Source of the DNA: CAVQBP01 sp964448105
Lineage (GTDB): Bacteria > Bacteroidota > Ignavibacteria > Ignavibacteriales > Ignavibacteriaceae
Direction of reading: 5' to 3'
Length of the DNA stretch: 12,260 nt
Assembly (NCBI GenBank): GCA_964448105.1
Contig: CAYUVK010000131.1
Span: forward strand, 1 to 12,260
The position numbers and the translations under genes were made by a program. The notes beneath the pieces are model-generated. The model was given only the letters and a program-made list of their open reading frames with translations, was not told the origin of the DNA and did no database searches. Below, one piece after another: positions 1 to 8,284 of this stretch; position 1 is the first letter of the stretch, and each line of letters opens with the position of its first letter.

Positions 1-99
1 ATTATGTACTATAATTTTCCTTATCCGCCGGCGGACAAGTTGTAAATCTGGCTGATAATGTTAAGATGAATTGATGTCCTTGTTTATGTTAAGTGACTT
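1..99. repeat. Direct repeat copy A (~100 bp, intergenic)
   Basis: This stretch matches 952-1053 nearly base for base, with scattered C/T and A/G substitutions and one 3-bp indel (GGA present only in the second copy). It contains a short GC-rich palindrome, CCGCCGGCGG at 25-34, in otherwise AT-rich DNA, followed by a conserved non-coding tail ending in TTAAGTGACTT. No reading frame is conserved through it. The copy may begin before the window. The two copies flank the glycine-zipper gene at 253-768. It could be a dispersed intergenic element or the scar of a duplication. The repeat is directly visible; its nature is not known. Confidence 0.85.
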
Positions 100-252
100 G
101 AAAATTTTTCTCACTTTTTCTCATTTACTTTATTTTGTATTCCTTTAAAAGAACCATAATATATTTTTTCTTCTTTTATAGTTTATAACATAATTATCAG
201 TTTCAGAAAAATTAATATTGTTCCCTCTTTCTATATAACCTTCAAATTTTTT

Positions 253-768
253 TTATTTTGACATTAACTTTCTGATTATCATAACTTTCTGAGCATGATT
301 TAATTCAGAAATATCGTATGATTCATCTCCTCCTATAGAAGCCCCGACAATTAATCCTACAACTGAGCCAACAAATCCACCAAGTAATCCTCCACCAACT
401 GCTGAAATTGTCTGACCGCCAAAATCCATACCACCGAACCAACCTGAGTCTTTCGGTTTTTGATATGTTGCCGAACCAATCACCGCACCAAGCACTACCC
501 CAGTAATTGCACCAGTAGCAGCTCCGGTTCCAGGGTATGATTCTTTGTGAATAAATAAACAATTTATGGAATCAACCTGTAGGAGGCTTACCATTCCATT
601 ATGGGGTTCAATAGTAAGGAGGCTGTCATTTAGTTCCTGGAGTGAACAATTTGAAAGGGTATCTCCCGATAATTTTATTACATTCCAGTTATTTTCTTGA
701 GCTGGCATTATCACGGACAATACTACAACAGTAAAATTTATTATCCAGAATCTCATTATGTGCTTCAT
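253..768 (-). CDS. Secreted glycine-zipper protein, function unknown
   Basis: The 171-residue product begins with a signal peptide (hydrophobic residues about 7-21, likely cleavage after MPA at 23). A soluble segment of about 55 residues follows. Then come two glycine-rich blocks, about 80-100 and 111-148, rich in GxxxG-type spacing (for example GAATGAITG and GGGLLGGFVGS), typical of glycine-zipper segments that pack in or on membranes. The tail, about 149-171, is charged. The start is well supported: GGGAGGAG lies about 8 bases upstream of the ATG. A second Met at residue 5 is possible but less well placed. The gene stands alone, with long gaps on both sides and ~100-bp direct repeats beyond them. 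An envelope or periplasmic location is inferred. I do not recognise a named family beyond the glycine-zipper character. Confidence 0.8.
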   Translation of the reverse strand: MKHIMRFWIINFTVVVLSVIMPAQENNWNVIKLSGDTLSNCSLQELNDSLLTIEPHNGMVSLLQVDSINCLFIHKESYPGTGAATGAITGVVLGAVIGSATYQKPKDSGWFGGMDFGGQTISAVGGGLLGGFVGSVVGLIVGASIGGDESYDISELNHAQKVMIIRKLMSK

Positions 769-951
769 TTATTTCTCCTCCCTTCAAGTAAAATTTATTT
801 ACATTATAAATCTACTATCAATAATAAGGCAGGTTGTCAAAGAAATGTAAAACCGTTGTAAGACTTTTATAAAAACATACTAAAAAGCGTACTTATTTTT
901 TAATCTAAACGTTTCCTTGTTTTATTAACATTTAAATAAACATCTACTGCT

Positions 952-1053
952 ATCATGTACTATAATTTCCCTTATTCGCCGGAGGCGGACAAGTTGTAAA
1001 TCTGGCTGACAATGTCAAGATGAACTGATGTTCTTGTTCATGTTAAGTGGCTT
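952..1053. repeat. Direct repeat copy B (~100 bp, intergenic)
   Basis: Second copy of the element at 1-99, in the same orientation. Its GC-rich palindrome is CGCC-GGA-GGCG, so relative to copy A it has gained a three-base loop while keeping the stem. The downstream tail (GTTGTAAATCTGGCTGA, then TTAAGTGGCTT) is clearly conserved. The stem being kept despite the indel hints that pairing matters, but two copies are too few to show it. Confidence 0.85.
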
Positions 1054-1397
1054 TATTAGTTCTTTATAAAACAATTAAAAGATTTCCTACCTAATTCTTC
1101 CTCAATTATTCCGATTTTATTTTTATAAGGTTGATAAATGGATATATATTGATTATTATTAATTATATTAAAAAAACCTCCGTAGCTATATGTATTCAGG
1201 AGAGATTACATTTTCGCCACAAAGCTGAATAATCTAACTGTCGAATTTCTACATACGAATTTGTACAAAATCCTCTTTTTATTAAACTAAATATGGTTTA
1301 AGAACCGATTGAGTATTTAGTAATTAATTCTTTTGGATTGCGGTTAAATTGTAGACCGTTATACCGCAAGTAATGTTAAGAAAATGGGAGTCAAATA
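1054..1397. other. Gene-free region with one stem-loop upstream of the transglutaminase pair
   Basis: No convincing gene is seen here. The only structured element is an inverted repeat at 1338-1369: arms TTGCGGT and ACCGCAA (7 bp, perfect) around an 18-base loop. The loop itself contains GACCG, which could pair alternatively with the CGGT of the left arm. It ends about 15 bases before the Shine-Dalgarno GGGAG (1385-1389) of the broken gene at 1398. A role in translation control is possible but unproven. The equivalent position upstream of the second copy (before 3373) has no matching hairpin; only the last 20 or so bases are alike in the two leaders. Confidence 0.4.
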
Positions 1398-3065
1398 ATG
1401 ATAACACAAATTTTTAAAAAGAGTTTCAAATACATTGGTATCTTAAAAAATATATCTGGTATTCCTTTAGTTATTCTATTTTTACTGAACTCGCAAAATG
1501 TGCTTTCCCAGGACAGCGCAATCTTTGTTGCATCAAATAATACTGGATTTAATTCTTCTCATATCGTTTACTATAATCCTCGAGTTTTTAATGTTAACTA
1601 TACATTTGAATTGCATCCTGATTCAAACAAAATCAATAAGAGTAAGGATCTAAAAATCTGGATACCAGTACCCCGTGAGTGGGATTCACAAAAGGCGGTT
1701 AAAATAATTGCTATCGAACCAATACCGGATGCTACATATGAAGATCCGGAATATGGAAACAAGATTCTATTTTGGGATTTTGGCAAGAAACCAATAGAAG
1801 AATCCTATAAGGTTAATCTTAAATATCGTTGTGAGGTCTTTGAGGTATATACAGAGATTGATTCTAATCGAATAGCTCCCTTTTGATAAGAACAGTAAAG
1901 AATATTTGCTCTATACTAGGAGGCTCAATATATTTATCCTAGAGTTGAATCAGAATATAAATTACTCAATTGGAGAAAAGAACAACTGTTTTCCTTTTAT
2001 AATGAAACAAGAAAGAACCCGAAAGAATATGGCATATTTAAAAGTAATCCCAGACTCGAATCCGGACGTGAAGCTTATCTGTTCCATCTGCTCAGACAAA
2101 TTGTTGGCTATGAACAATTTAATAAGATTTTCAAAAACTATTTAGAACTTAGAGTTTCTTCCGGTAAACCGGTTTCAACAGAAAAATTTGAAGAGATTAC
2201 TGAACGTTTCCTTGGTACTTCGCTCGATTATTTTTTTAAACAGTGGATAAACAGTACTTCACTACCTCAGTTTCGGTTGGGTAATGTTATTAAAGAGAAG
2301 GATTTGAATGAATGGATTGTGCACGGAAGCCTTCAACAACTGGGTAAAACCTGTTATCGTACTCCCATTGAAGTGGTCGTTCAAACAGAGCAGGGTCAGG
2401 AAAGCCGGGTTATCTGGTTGGATTCAATGAAAACTGATTTTAAGTTTTCTATATCAGAACGACCCGAGAAACTAATTGTTGATCCCAATTATCATATTCC
2501 AATGATCCGATGGATGCCGCCTCGCTTGCAAAATCTCTGGGATTCTTACCCTAACTTTACTGTAATTTACGGCACGCTAACGGAAGCCGAAGCAAATAAA
2601 GCTGCTGCTGAACGTTTTGTAGATGAATTTACTGGGCTAGAGCATGAGATAATCAAGGCGGATACTGATGTGATCAAACAGGACCTTAGAAACGAGCGCG
2701 TTATCCTCTTTGGGCGGCCCGAAACAAATAAGATAAGTCAGCGATTCCAGGATAGTTTTCCTATAAAATTCGAGAATAATAAATTCACCTGGCAGGGAAC
2801 TACTTTTGATCTGCCTACGCAGGGAGTTGCACAAATAGTTGAAAATCCTCTTGACACTCAAAGTATGATTATTCTTTATGCCGGCCTCAGCGGTAAAGCC
2901 ACACAAAATATTTGCGACAAATCAGAATGGATGAAGGAATTGGATGGCTGGTTTCTAATTGATTTGAATACTTCTTATATCATTTATGACGAACATAAGA
3001 AGTTGGTTTCTGGTGATTGGGAAGATGTTAATAGAGAACTTGTTTGGAACTTTGAAAGAAATTAA
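1398..3065 (+). pseudogene. Broken transglutaminase-like protein, copy 1 (frameshift and loss of the catalytic core)
   Basis: This is a paralogue of the intact gene at 3373-5733. The first 162 codons (1398-1886) match its signal peptide and N-terminal beta domain, up to IAPF followed by TGA. One extra T in the TTTT run at 1881-1884 explains the stop: in the next frame the match continues as DKNSKEYLLYTR. Near 1915-1925 the sequence then jumps. About 0.7 kb is missing relative to copy 2, removing the whole Cys-His-Asp core. The match resumes in the original frame (from about 1920, after a TAG at 1917) through the M1-tail-like segment and the C-terminal domain, with no further stop until 3063. 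The downstream part is thus open for about 380 codons, but its first usable start (TTG, 2277) lacks a good ribosome site. The start has GGGAG 8 bases upstream of the ATG. Sequencing error could explain the T insertion but not the deletion. Confidence 0.85.
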
Positions 3066-3372
3066 GAATTCAAAATCCGACAAATTATTAATGAATTATT
3101 CACATCCTGTTTATAATTCTGCATTTTGTGATTTTATAAAGAACACCTGAAAAATGTAGTCTAACATTGGTTCCGAAAGTGCCACGAACACATGTTCATT
3201 CTTTTGTATATGTTATTACTTAATGTGCTCGCGCAACTTAAATACAACCTTATTAGCACTTAAACAGGTTATTCAAGATTCTTAAATAATATTTACATTT
3301 TTGTTAACTAGGAGACGTGAAAAAAATACTCCATGAGGCAGCTCATCTTATTATGAAAATGGGAGGTAAATT
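3066..3372. other. Intergenic gap between the transglutaminase paralogues
   Basis: AT-rich and without a gene of normal length. Its last 60 bases contain a possible short leader reading frame (listed separately at 3317-3376). The last 20 or so bases (GAAAATGGGAGGTAAATT) resemble those in front of copy 1, showing that the duplication included the ribosome-binding site. Upstream of that the two leaders are not recognisably similar. No terminator hairpin is seen after 3065. Confidence 0.4.
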
Positions 3373-3376
3373 ATGA
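3317..3376 (+). CDS. Possible 19-residue leader peptide overlapping the next start codon
   Basis: A GTG codon preceded by GGAG (3311-3314) opens a 19-codon frame, MKKILHEAAHLIMKMGGKL. It ends with a TGA that overlaps the ATG of the 786-codon gene as ATGA. This is the classic geometry for translational coupling. The frame contains the GGGAGG that serves the downstream gene. Against it: it is very short, the start is GTG, and the broken copy 1 does not keep an equivalent frame. It could easily be chance. Confidence 0.22.
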   Translation: MKKILHEAAHLIMKMGGKL

Positions 3377-5733
3377 TAACCCAAATTTTTAAAAAAAGTT
3401 GCAAATATAGTCGTATTTTAAAAAACATATCCGGCGTTACTTTAGTTATTCTATTTCTGTTAAACTTACCAAATGTGCTTTCCCAGGATAGCGCACTCCT
3501 TATCTATTCCAATATTTCCAGACTTGATTCTTCTCATATTATCTACCGGAATCCCAGAGTTTATAATGTACAAATATCTTTTGAAATGCATTCGGATCAT
3601 ATAAAAATTGATAAAGAACATGATCTTAAAGTTTGGATTCCAATTCCCCGAGAGTGGGATTCACAAAAGAATGTTCGAATAATATCAGTTCAACCGGAAC
3701 CTCATTCGCAATATATTGATCCTGAATTCGGGAATAAAATTTTCTACTGGGATTTTGGGAAATATCCTGTAGAATCCTCTTACCAGATTAAAATTGAAGC
3801 TCGCCTGTTATCTTATGAAGTACAAGCAATGATCGATTCTTCAGATATATTACCATACGACAAAACAACTGAAGAATTTAAATTATATACCAAATCGAGA
3901 TTTACAATTAATCTTTCTTCAAAAGTTAAGGATTTGGCTAAAGAGGCCATTGGAAGTGAAACTAATCCATATCTAAAAGCACAAAAAATATTAACGTTTG
4001 TTCATAATAAAATACGATATGACCAAAGTACGCGATTTAACCAGGGTATCAATGGAACTCTAGACTTTATGCTTTCAAAACCTAAAATTAATGAAAGTAG
4101 CGGTAAAGAATATTTTTTAGGTGATTGCACGCATTTCAGTGGCCTTTTTGTCGCTATCTGCAGATCAGAGGGAATCCCGGCGAGATGCGTTTACGCGCGA
4201 ATCGGATGGGGTCCTTATTTAAATAAACAAAATTCAAAAATGTTTTCAAAATTAGATACCATGGTTACTTATGAAGGATTTGCAGGTGCACAGCATCACG
4301 GGTTAGGACCTCACATGTGGGCAGAATTTTTTCTTCAGGGTATTGGTTGGATACCAGTAGACCCACAAGCTGGAACATTTGGCCGATTACATAATTATAA
4401 GGTGATTATGAGTAAAGGACGTGATATTGATTTGGGTCCATACGCCCCGCATAAGAATCATAATGGTTATGGTTTTCAGTGGGTACCAATCAATAATGGA
4501 AAAGTAGATGGGTTGCTTTCCGCAGTATATAATATTGAGAAAATAGCAGATGCAAGGAGTAATGTTTATCATACATCGGATCCATTTCCTGCTAATGCTA
4601 TAATGGATTATGAAGGCAATCTGTTATCTGATGATAATAAGACGTTAGCCAAAAAGCGAAAAGAATTCCTGAGCGAACTCGACTATTGCACCAGGGATAT
4701 ACCAAGCAGGGCTATTAATTTTGGGAAGATATATGATGATCCCAATTGGCTGCACTCTCTTCAGTACAAGTACGATGAATTCGTTTGTCATATGCTTCAT
4801 AAAATCTTGGGCGATAAGAATTTTTTCAAACTTTTCACTGATTATGAAAATCTATTAGTGAATTCACCTAAACCAATTCAAACCGAACATTTTATTCAAA
4901 TGGTTGAAAATATCAACGGTGAATCTATGGAATGGTTTTTTGATCAATGGAAAAAGTCAAATCGGTTACCTCATTTGAAGATTAATGAAATTACAATTGT
5001 AAAAGAGAATAATGAATGGATAATAAAAGGGAAATTAATTCAATCAGGAAATCCCCTTTTTGTATTTCCAGTTGAATTTTCACTTGAAACAGAAAAAGGT
5101 CGGGAGCTTTTTACAATTTGGCAAAGAGACAAGATTTCTAAATTTGAATATCAAACAGCAAACAAGCCCATAGTACTGAGGGTTGATCCTTATAACGATA
5201 TATTGAAACTTCAAAAAATGCCTTTACAGCTCTGGTGCATTTGGGACAGCTATCCTGATATTACGATAATATATGGAACAATATCAGAATCAGAAGCTAA
5301 CAAAACTGCAGCCGAACGGTTCAACAATGATTATCTCGGGTTGAGCTCAGAAATAATAAAACCTGATACCTCAATAGATAATGATAATTTAAATACTGCA
5401 TGTATAGTTCTTTTTGGACGACCTGCAACAAATAAAATCAGTCAGCGTTTTGAGAATTTGTTCCCAATCAAATTCAACCAAGATAAATTTGATCATAATG
5501 GAATGATCTATTCAAAACCTTCCCAAGGATTAGCACAGATTGCCCAACATCCGCTAATAAAGAAGGGGCAACTTATCCAATACGCCGGTCTTAGTGCAAA
5601 AGCTATGCTTCAATTTGGGGACCTTTATTTATATGATGCTTACAATTCTTATTTAATATACGATGGTGATAAAAAAATTATATCAGGTGATTGGGAGGTT
5701 GACAATGATTTATTATATAAATTTAAAAAATGA
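3373..5733 (+). CDS. Secreted transglutaminase-like protein with an M1-peptidase-like tail (intact copy 2)
   Basis: 786 residues. There is a signal peptide (hydrophobic core about 21-36, ending NVLSQ), then an N-terminal beta domain (about 50-150). The transglutaminase-like core (about 175-345) has Cys252 in GDCTHFSGLFVA, His314 in HMWAEFF and Asp330 in PVDPQ, the order and spacing of the family's triad. Residues about 460-535 resemble the C-terminal helical part of M1 aminopeptidases (LHKILGDKNFFK, then MEWFFDQW), but no HExxH zinc motif occurs anywhere in the protein, so this is not a metallopeptidase. The last ~180 residues form a mixed domain with YGTISESEANKTAAERF and VLFGRPATNK, seen as a tail on some secreted hydrolases. 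Members of the superfamily cleave or crosslink peptides; the substrate here is unknown and the location is presumably periplasmic or extracellular. The start has GGGAGG 6 bases upstream of the ATG. It lies directly behind a broken paralogue. Confidence 0.85.
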   Translation: MITQIFKKSCKYSRILKNISGVTLVILFLLNLPNVLSQDSALLIYSNISRLDSSHIIYRNPRVYNVQISFEMHSDHIKIDKEHDLKVWIPIPREWDSQKNVRIISVQPEPHSQYIDPEFGNKIFYWDFGKYPVESSYQIKIEARLLSYEVQAMIDSSDILPYDKTTEEFKLYTKSRFTINLSSKVKDLAKEAIGSETNPYLKAQKILTFVHNKIRYDQSTRFNQGINGTLDFMLSKPKINESSGKEYFLGDCTHFSGLFVAICRSEGIPARCVYARIGWGPYLNKQNSKMFSKLDTMVTYEGFAGAQHHGLGPHMWAEFFLQGIGWIPVDPQAGTFGRLHNYKVIMSKGRDIDLGPYAPHKNHNGYGFQWVPINNGKVDGLLSAVYNIEKIADARSNVYHTSDPFPANAIMDYEGNLLSDDNKTLAKKRKEFLSELDYCTRDIPSRAINFGKIYDDPNWLHSLQYKYDEFVCHMLHKILGDKNFFKLFTDYENLLVNSPKPIQTEHFIQMVENINGESMEWFFDQWKKSNRLPHLKINEITIVKENNEWIIKGKLIQSGNPLFVFPVEFSLETEKGRELFTIWQRDKISKFEYQTANKPIVLRVDPYNDILKLQKMPLQLWCIWDSYPDITIIYGTISESEANKTAAERFNNDYLGLSSEIIKPDTSIDNDNLNTACIVLFGRPATNKISQRFENLFPIKFNQDKFDHNGMIYSKPSQGLAQIAQHPLIKKGQLIQYAGLSAKAMLQFGDLYLYDAYNSYLIYDGDKKIISGDWEVDNDLLYKFKK

Positions 5734-5776
5734 AACAGAAGAATAAAATAATTTGAGAATTTCTAACCAGTATTAA

Positions 5777-5995
5777 TTATAGCAGTCTATTGATTTTCTC
5801 AATCGTCATCGGCACGCACCCCTCATAATGATTATTCACATTTAAGTAAACGTCCACTCCGCTACCCTGCAGATCTTTTATCATCTCAACTATATCCTTC
5901 AATTCTGTATCACGCTCAATATAAATCTTATTCCAATTCTCTCCTGATATTTTTTCTATACAGCTACTATAAATGCCGTGGAAGTGGATTAGCAT
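5777..5995 (-). pseudogene. C-terminal fragment of a DUF72-family gene
   Basis: The 72-codon frame matches only the end of DUF72 proteins, which are TIM-barrel-like and normally about 240-300 residues. The FHG motif near the start, the acidic ELKDIVEMIKDL helix and the closing VYLNVNNHYEGCVPMTIEKI are its hallmarks. The similarity seems to extend a few codons upstream of the ATG (FNTST), so the ATG is just an internal Met rather than a real start. There is no ribosome site. The matching N-terminal part is not next to it: the OmpA-family gene at 6057-7130 lies in between, and an N-terminal DUF72 fragment in the same orientation is found beyond it at 7362-7493. Recognition of the family is from the motif, without a search. 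Confidence 0.7.
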
Positions 5996-6056
5996 TGTAC
6001 TAGTATTGAATTTTTGTCTATGCCTATTTTTGTGACAATAAATATTTATTAAAAAA

Positions 6057-7130
6057 CTATAGTTTTATAAACTCAACTCTGCGGTTAAGTGCTTTATTAA
6101 CTCCGCTGTCATTCGGAGCAATAGGTTCGCCTTCACCTTTTCCATCAGTTTCAATTCTTGCGACATCAATGCTAAAATTTTTAACCAAAGCATCTTTAAC
6201 AGAAGCAGCACGGCGTTTAGATAAATCCAAGTTAGATTTGTCATCGCCATCGGAATCTGTATAACCCACAATTTTGATTTTTACAGTTGGATTATCTTTT
6301 AATATTGCTGCAATCTCTTTAATAGATGGATATGATTCAGGTTTTACAAAATCTTTATTTACATCGAAATAAATACCGTAGCTGATTAGTCTGCCTTCTG
6401 TGAGAAGCTTATTACGCATATCCGGCAAACCCGTCGCTACTCGAAAATTACTTATCATAGGCGTACCGCTGTCAAAATGAATCATATTATACTTTACATT
6501 TTTTGACATTACTTTGGGAAGATCGAATAATTTGGTTTCTCCAATGTAAAGTCTAATTCTTTCTTTCTGTACACAGATAGACACTCTGTATTTATTGTCA
6601 GCGGTCATTTTCGGTTGTGTTTCTTCTCCTTTTTGATCCGGGGTTCCATCGTGATAATAAGCGTTATATGAGTTTTTATAACCAAAGGAAAATTTGATCC
6701 CCGTACCACCCGGACGCGCCAACCCATATTTCAAATCCTTGGGTTTTGTTGTACTGATAATATAAAAGTTAAAATCCGTATGGGAACCATTTTTAGGATC
6801 CTTTTGCGGAATAACATCAAACTCTATTGTGTAATTATCGGGCAAAGTTAACGGCGCATCAAGAGTTGTTACACCACGTCCGTTTGTAATGTAAAACCAA
6901 CGACCATCAGCCAGCGTTGTAGTAACAATCTCACCTGAACCGGTAGTATTCCATAGTGTGGGAAAATCTCCAATGTTTCCCGAAGTGAAGTCATCAAAGA
7001 AAATAACTTTCTCACCTGGAATGAAATCATATTTGGAAGTTATTGTACTGTTTTCTTGAGCGCATGTACTTGTAGAAAAAATCCAGGATAAGAGTATCAA
7101 TAGAGCAGAACTAGAGAATAGCTGTTTCAA
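6057..7130 (-). CDS. OmpA-family envelope protein with N-terminal beta-sandwich
   Basis: 357 residues. A signal peptide (1-24, ending STCAQ) is followed by a beta-sandwich region (about 40-235) of the concanavalin-like/DUF1080 type (FFDDFTSGNIGDFP near the start, GLARPGGTGIKF in the middle). The C-terminal OmpA peptidoglycan-binding domain is at about 248-357. It keeps the family signature VGYTDSDGDDKSNLDLSKRRA, with Asp292, Asn300 and Arg306/307, and the closing NRRVEF. The protein should therefore tether to peptidoglycan under the outer membrane. The start is TTG, supported by GAGGG about 6 bases upstream and by the signal peptide that begins there. This combination is common in Bacteroidota-like bacteria. 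It sits alone on the minus strand between two DUF72 remnants. Short AT palindromes overlap and follow the stop (6037-6050, 6053-6066), but no GC-rich terminator is seen. Confidence 0.9.
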   Translation of the reverse strand: MKQLFSSSALLILLSWIFSTSTCAQENSTITSKYDFIPGEKVIFFDDFTSGNIGDFPTLWNTTGSGEIVTTTLADGRWFYITNGRGVTTLDAPLTLPDNYTIEFDVIPQKDPKNGSHTDFNFYIISTTKPKDLKYGLARPGGTGIKFSFGYKNSYNAYYHDGTPDQKGEETQPKMTADNKYRVSICVQKERIRLYIGETKLFDLPKVMSKNVKYNMIHFDSGTPMISNFRVATGLPDMRNKLLTEGRLISYGIYFDVNKDFVKPESYPSIKEIAAILKDNPTVKIKIVGYTDSDGDDKSNLDLSKRRAASVKDALVKNFSIDVARIETDGKGEGEPIAPNDSGVNKALNRRVEFIKL

Positions 7131-7361
7131 TTTACCCTCACTTAAATTGTTGTTTGGAAAACTTATACAGATTCTATAATAATTTACCTCGTATGATTTT
7201 TAAAACTGGAATAAAATTTAAATATAATTGAAATAATTAAATGGAAGAAAAAACTATAAATTATTTGTAAAACTGTTATAACAAATTAACAAAAAAAACA
7301 TCCACATTATATTTTTAATTTTCAAAATTGATAACTTAAAAAGATGTTACATTGTGTTTTA

Positions 7362-7493
7362 TTACAATAACCTCACAGAATTGAATTGCTTTGCATATTC
7401 TTTCAGGTAATTAATCTTTCCTTCATTGGGGTAGATAATTCCTTTCCAGGAATCATATTTCCAGCTGCAGGTGCTGATGTGTAATTTATTCAT
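7362..7493 (-). pseudogene. N-terminal fragment of a DUF72-family gene (fragment 1)
   Basis: A 43-codon frame from ATG at 7493 encodes the start of a DUF72 protein: ISTCSWKYDSWKGIIYP, then YLKEYAKQFNSV, then a stop after RLL. The family normally continues with V-E-V/I at this point. Here one G seems to be missing after GTG: with it restored the frame would read NSVEV before similarity ends. The rest of the barrel is gone. The orientation agrees with the C-terminal fragment at 5777-5995, so the two may be the ends of one gene now separated by the OmpA-family gene. 32 bases (7441-7472) are identical to the second N-terminal fragment at 8322-8353. Confidence 0.7.
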
Positions 7494-7834
7494 CGCCTAA
7501 AAATTAAGAAATGGAAAATTGGAAATACTATTTATAACAATGAATGTTAATGAAAAACTTAAACTAATTTCTATTTTATAATCAAGTTCAAATGATTTAT
7601 AGAAAATAATAAACTAACCTTTAAAAAATCAATAAAGCATCGATTAAAAGTTTAAACATAAATTATATGATTGTTCATAGCAGCATAAATACTAAAAGTA
7701 GAAAAATTTACATGTTTCGTAAAAAATACTCTGAATTTTAGATTTAAATCTATGTTTAAAAATTATAGAGCAATGTTGTTAGCTGGCACTAATGTTGATT
7801 TCATATCAGAGTATAAAATTTCTGCCTTTTCATA
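7494..7834. other. Gene-free AT-rich gap
   Basis: Very AT-rich sequence with no open frame of note on either strand and no clear hairpin. It must hold the promoter of the TonB_C-domain gene at 7835, but no confident promoter hexamers or Bacteroidetes-type -7 box stand out. Confidence 0.35.
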
Positions 7835-8227
7835 ATGAGTTATATGAAAAATTTAAATCGGATTCTTATTTTGATTTTGTTATTAATTCCGATGAGCAAT
7901 ATTTTACCTGGGGGAAAGGAAGATCTTTATAAAGCATTCGCACAAGTAATGCCAGTACCAAAAGATGGTATACAAAGTATTTATAGTAAAATCAAATATC
8001 CTGAAGTTGCTCAAAAAGCAGGCATAGAGGGCAAAGTATATTTATTAATTTATATTAATGAAAATGGGGATGTCGATGATGTAAAAGTAATAAAGGGAAT
8101 AGGTGCCGGATGCGATGAAGCTGCAATTGAGGTCATAAAAGAAACAAAATTTATACCCGCTCAAGATAATGGAATAGCAGTAAAAGTAAAATTATCTCTT
8201 CCCTTTAATTTTAAGCTGCACAAATGA
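7835..8227 (+). CDS. Signal-peptide protein with a TonB C-terminal domain
   Basis: 130 residues with a strongly hydrophobic N-terminus (about 9-25), then a linker. Residues about 50-128 form a TonB_C-type domain: YPEVAQKAGIEGKVYLLIYI, NGDVDDVKVIKG, DEAAIEVIKETKFIPA and a final beta strand. The domain is the part of TonB that contacts the TonB box of outer-membrane receptors, but this protein lacks the long proline-rich periplasm-spanning region of a classical TonB. It may serve as a small TonB-like partner or as a component of another envelope system. No ExbB/ExbD or receptor gene is nearby. Neither ATG (7835, or 7844 at residue 4) has a clear Shine-Dalgarno site; 7844 would give a more typical signal peptide starting MKNLNR. 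It lies between the two DUF72 N-terminal fragments. Confidence 0.82.
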   Translation: MSYMKNLNRILILILLLIPMSNILPGGKEDLYKAFAQVMPVPKDGIQSIYSKIKYPEVAQKAGIEGKVYLLIYINENGDVDDVKVIKGIGAGCDEAAIEVIKETKFIPAQDNGIAVKVKLSLPFNFKLHK

Positions 8228-8284
8228 AATATTTCTGCGGCTATTCTTATTCTTTAAGCTAATAAAACGAACAAATCTTTTTAA

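Noticed and set aside
323..562. 79-codon open frame inside the glycine-zipper gene on the same strand
   Set aside because: It overlaps a gene with signal peptide and ribosome site, and its Trp/Cys-rich translation is an out-of-frame reading of glycine codons.
803..840. Sigma-70-like TTGACA and TATAAT upstream of the glycine-zipper gene (minus strand)
   Set aside because: Both hexamers are perfect, but the spacer is 26 bases, far from the usual 16-18, so they cannot form one promoter. TATAAT alone is unremarkable in AT-rich DNA.
1906..2145. 79-codon frame between the two halves of the broken transglutaminase
   Set aside because: Only its first ~13 codons match the paralogue (the frameshifted part); the rest is out of frame with the true homology, so it is not a separate gene.
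3180..3230. Possible third copy of the 100-bp direct repeat (ACATGTTCATTC region)
   Set aside because: Only scattered short words match; the GC-rich palindrome and conserved tail are absent.
6037..6066. Two AT palindromes at the end of the OmpA-family gene as a terminator
   Set aside because: The arms are all or nearly all A/T, so the stems would be weak, and there is no GC-rich stem followed by a T run. Such palindromes are expected by chance here.
6065..6271. 68-codon frame within the OmpA domain region
   Set aside because: Alternate-frame shadow of the conserved OmpA C-terminal domain.
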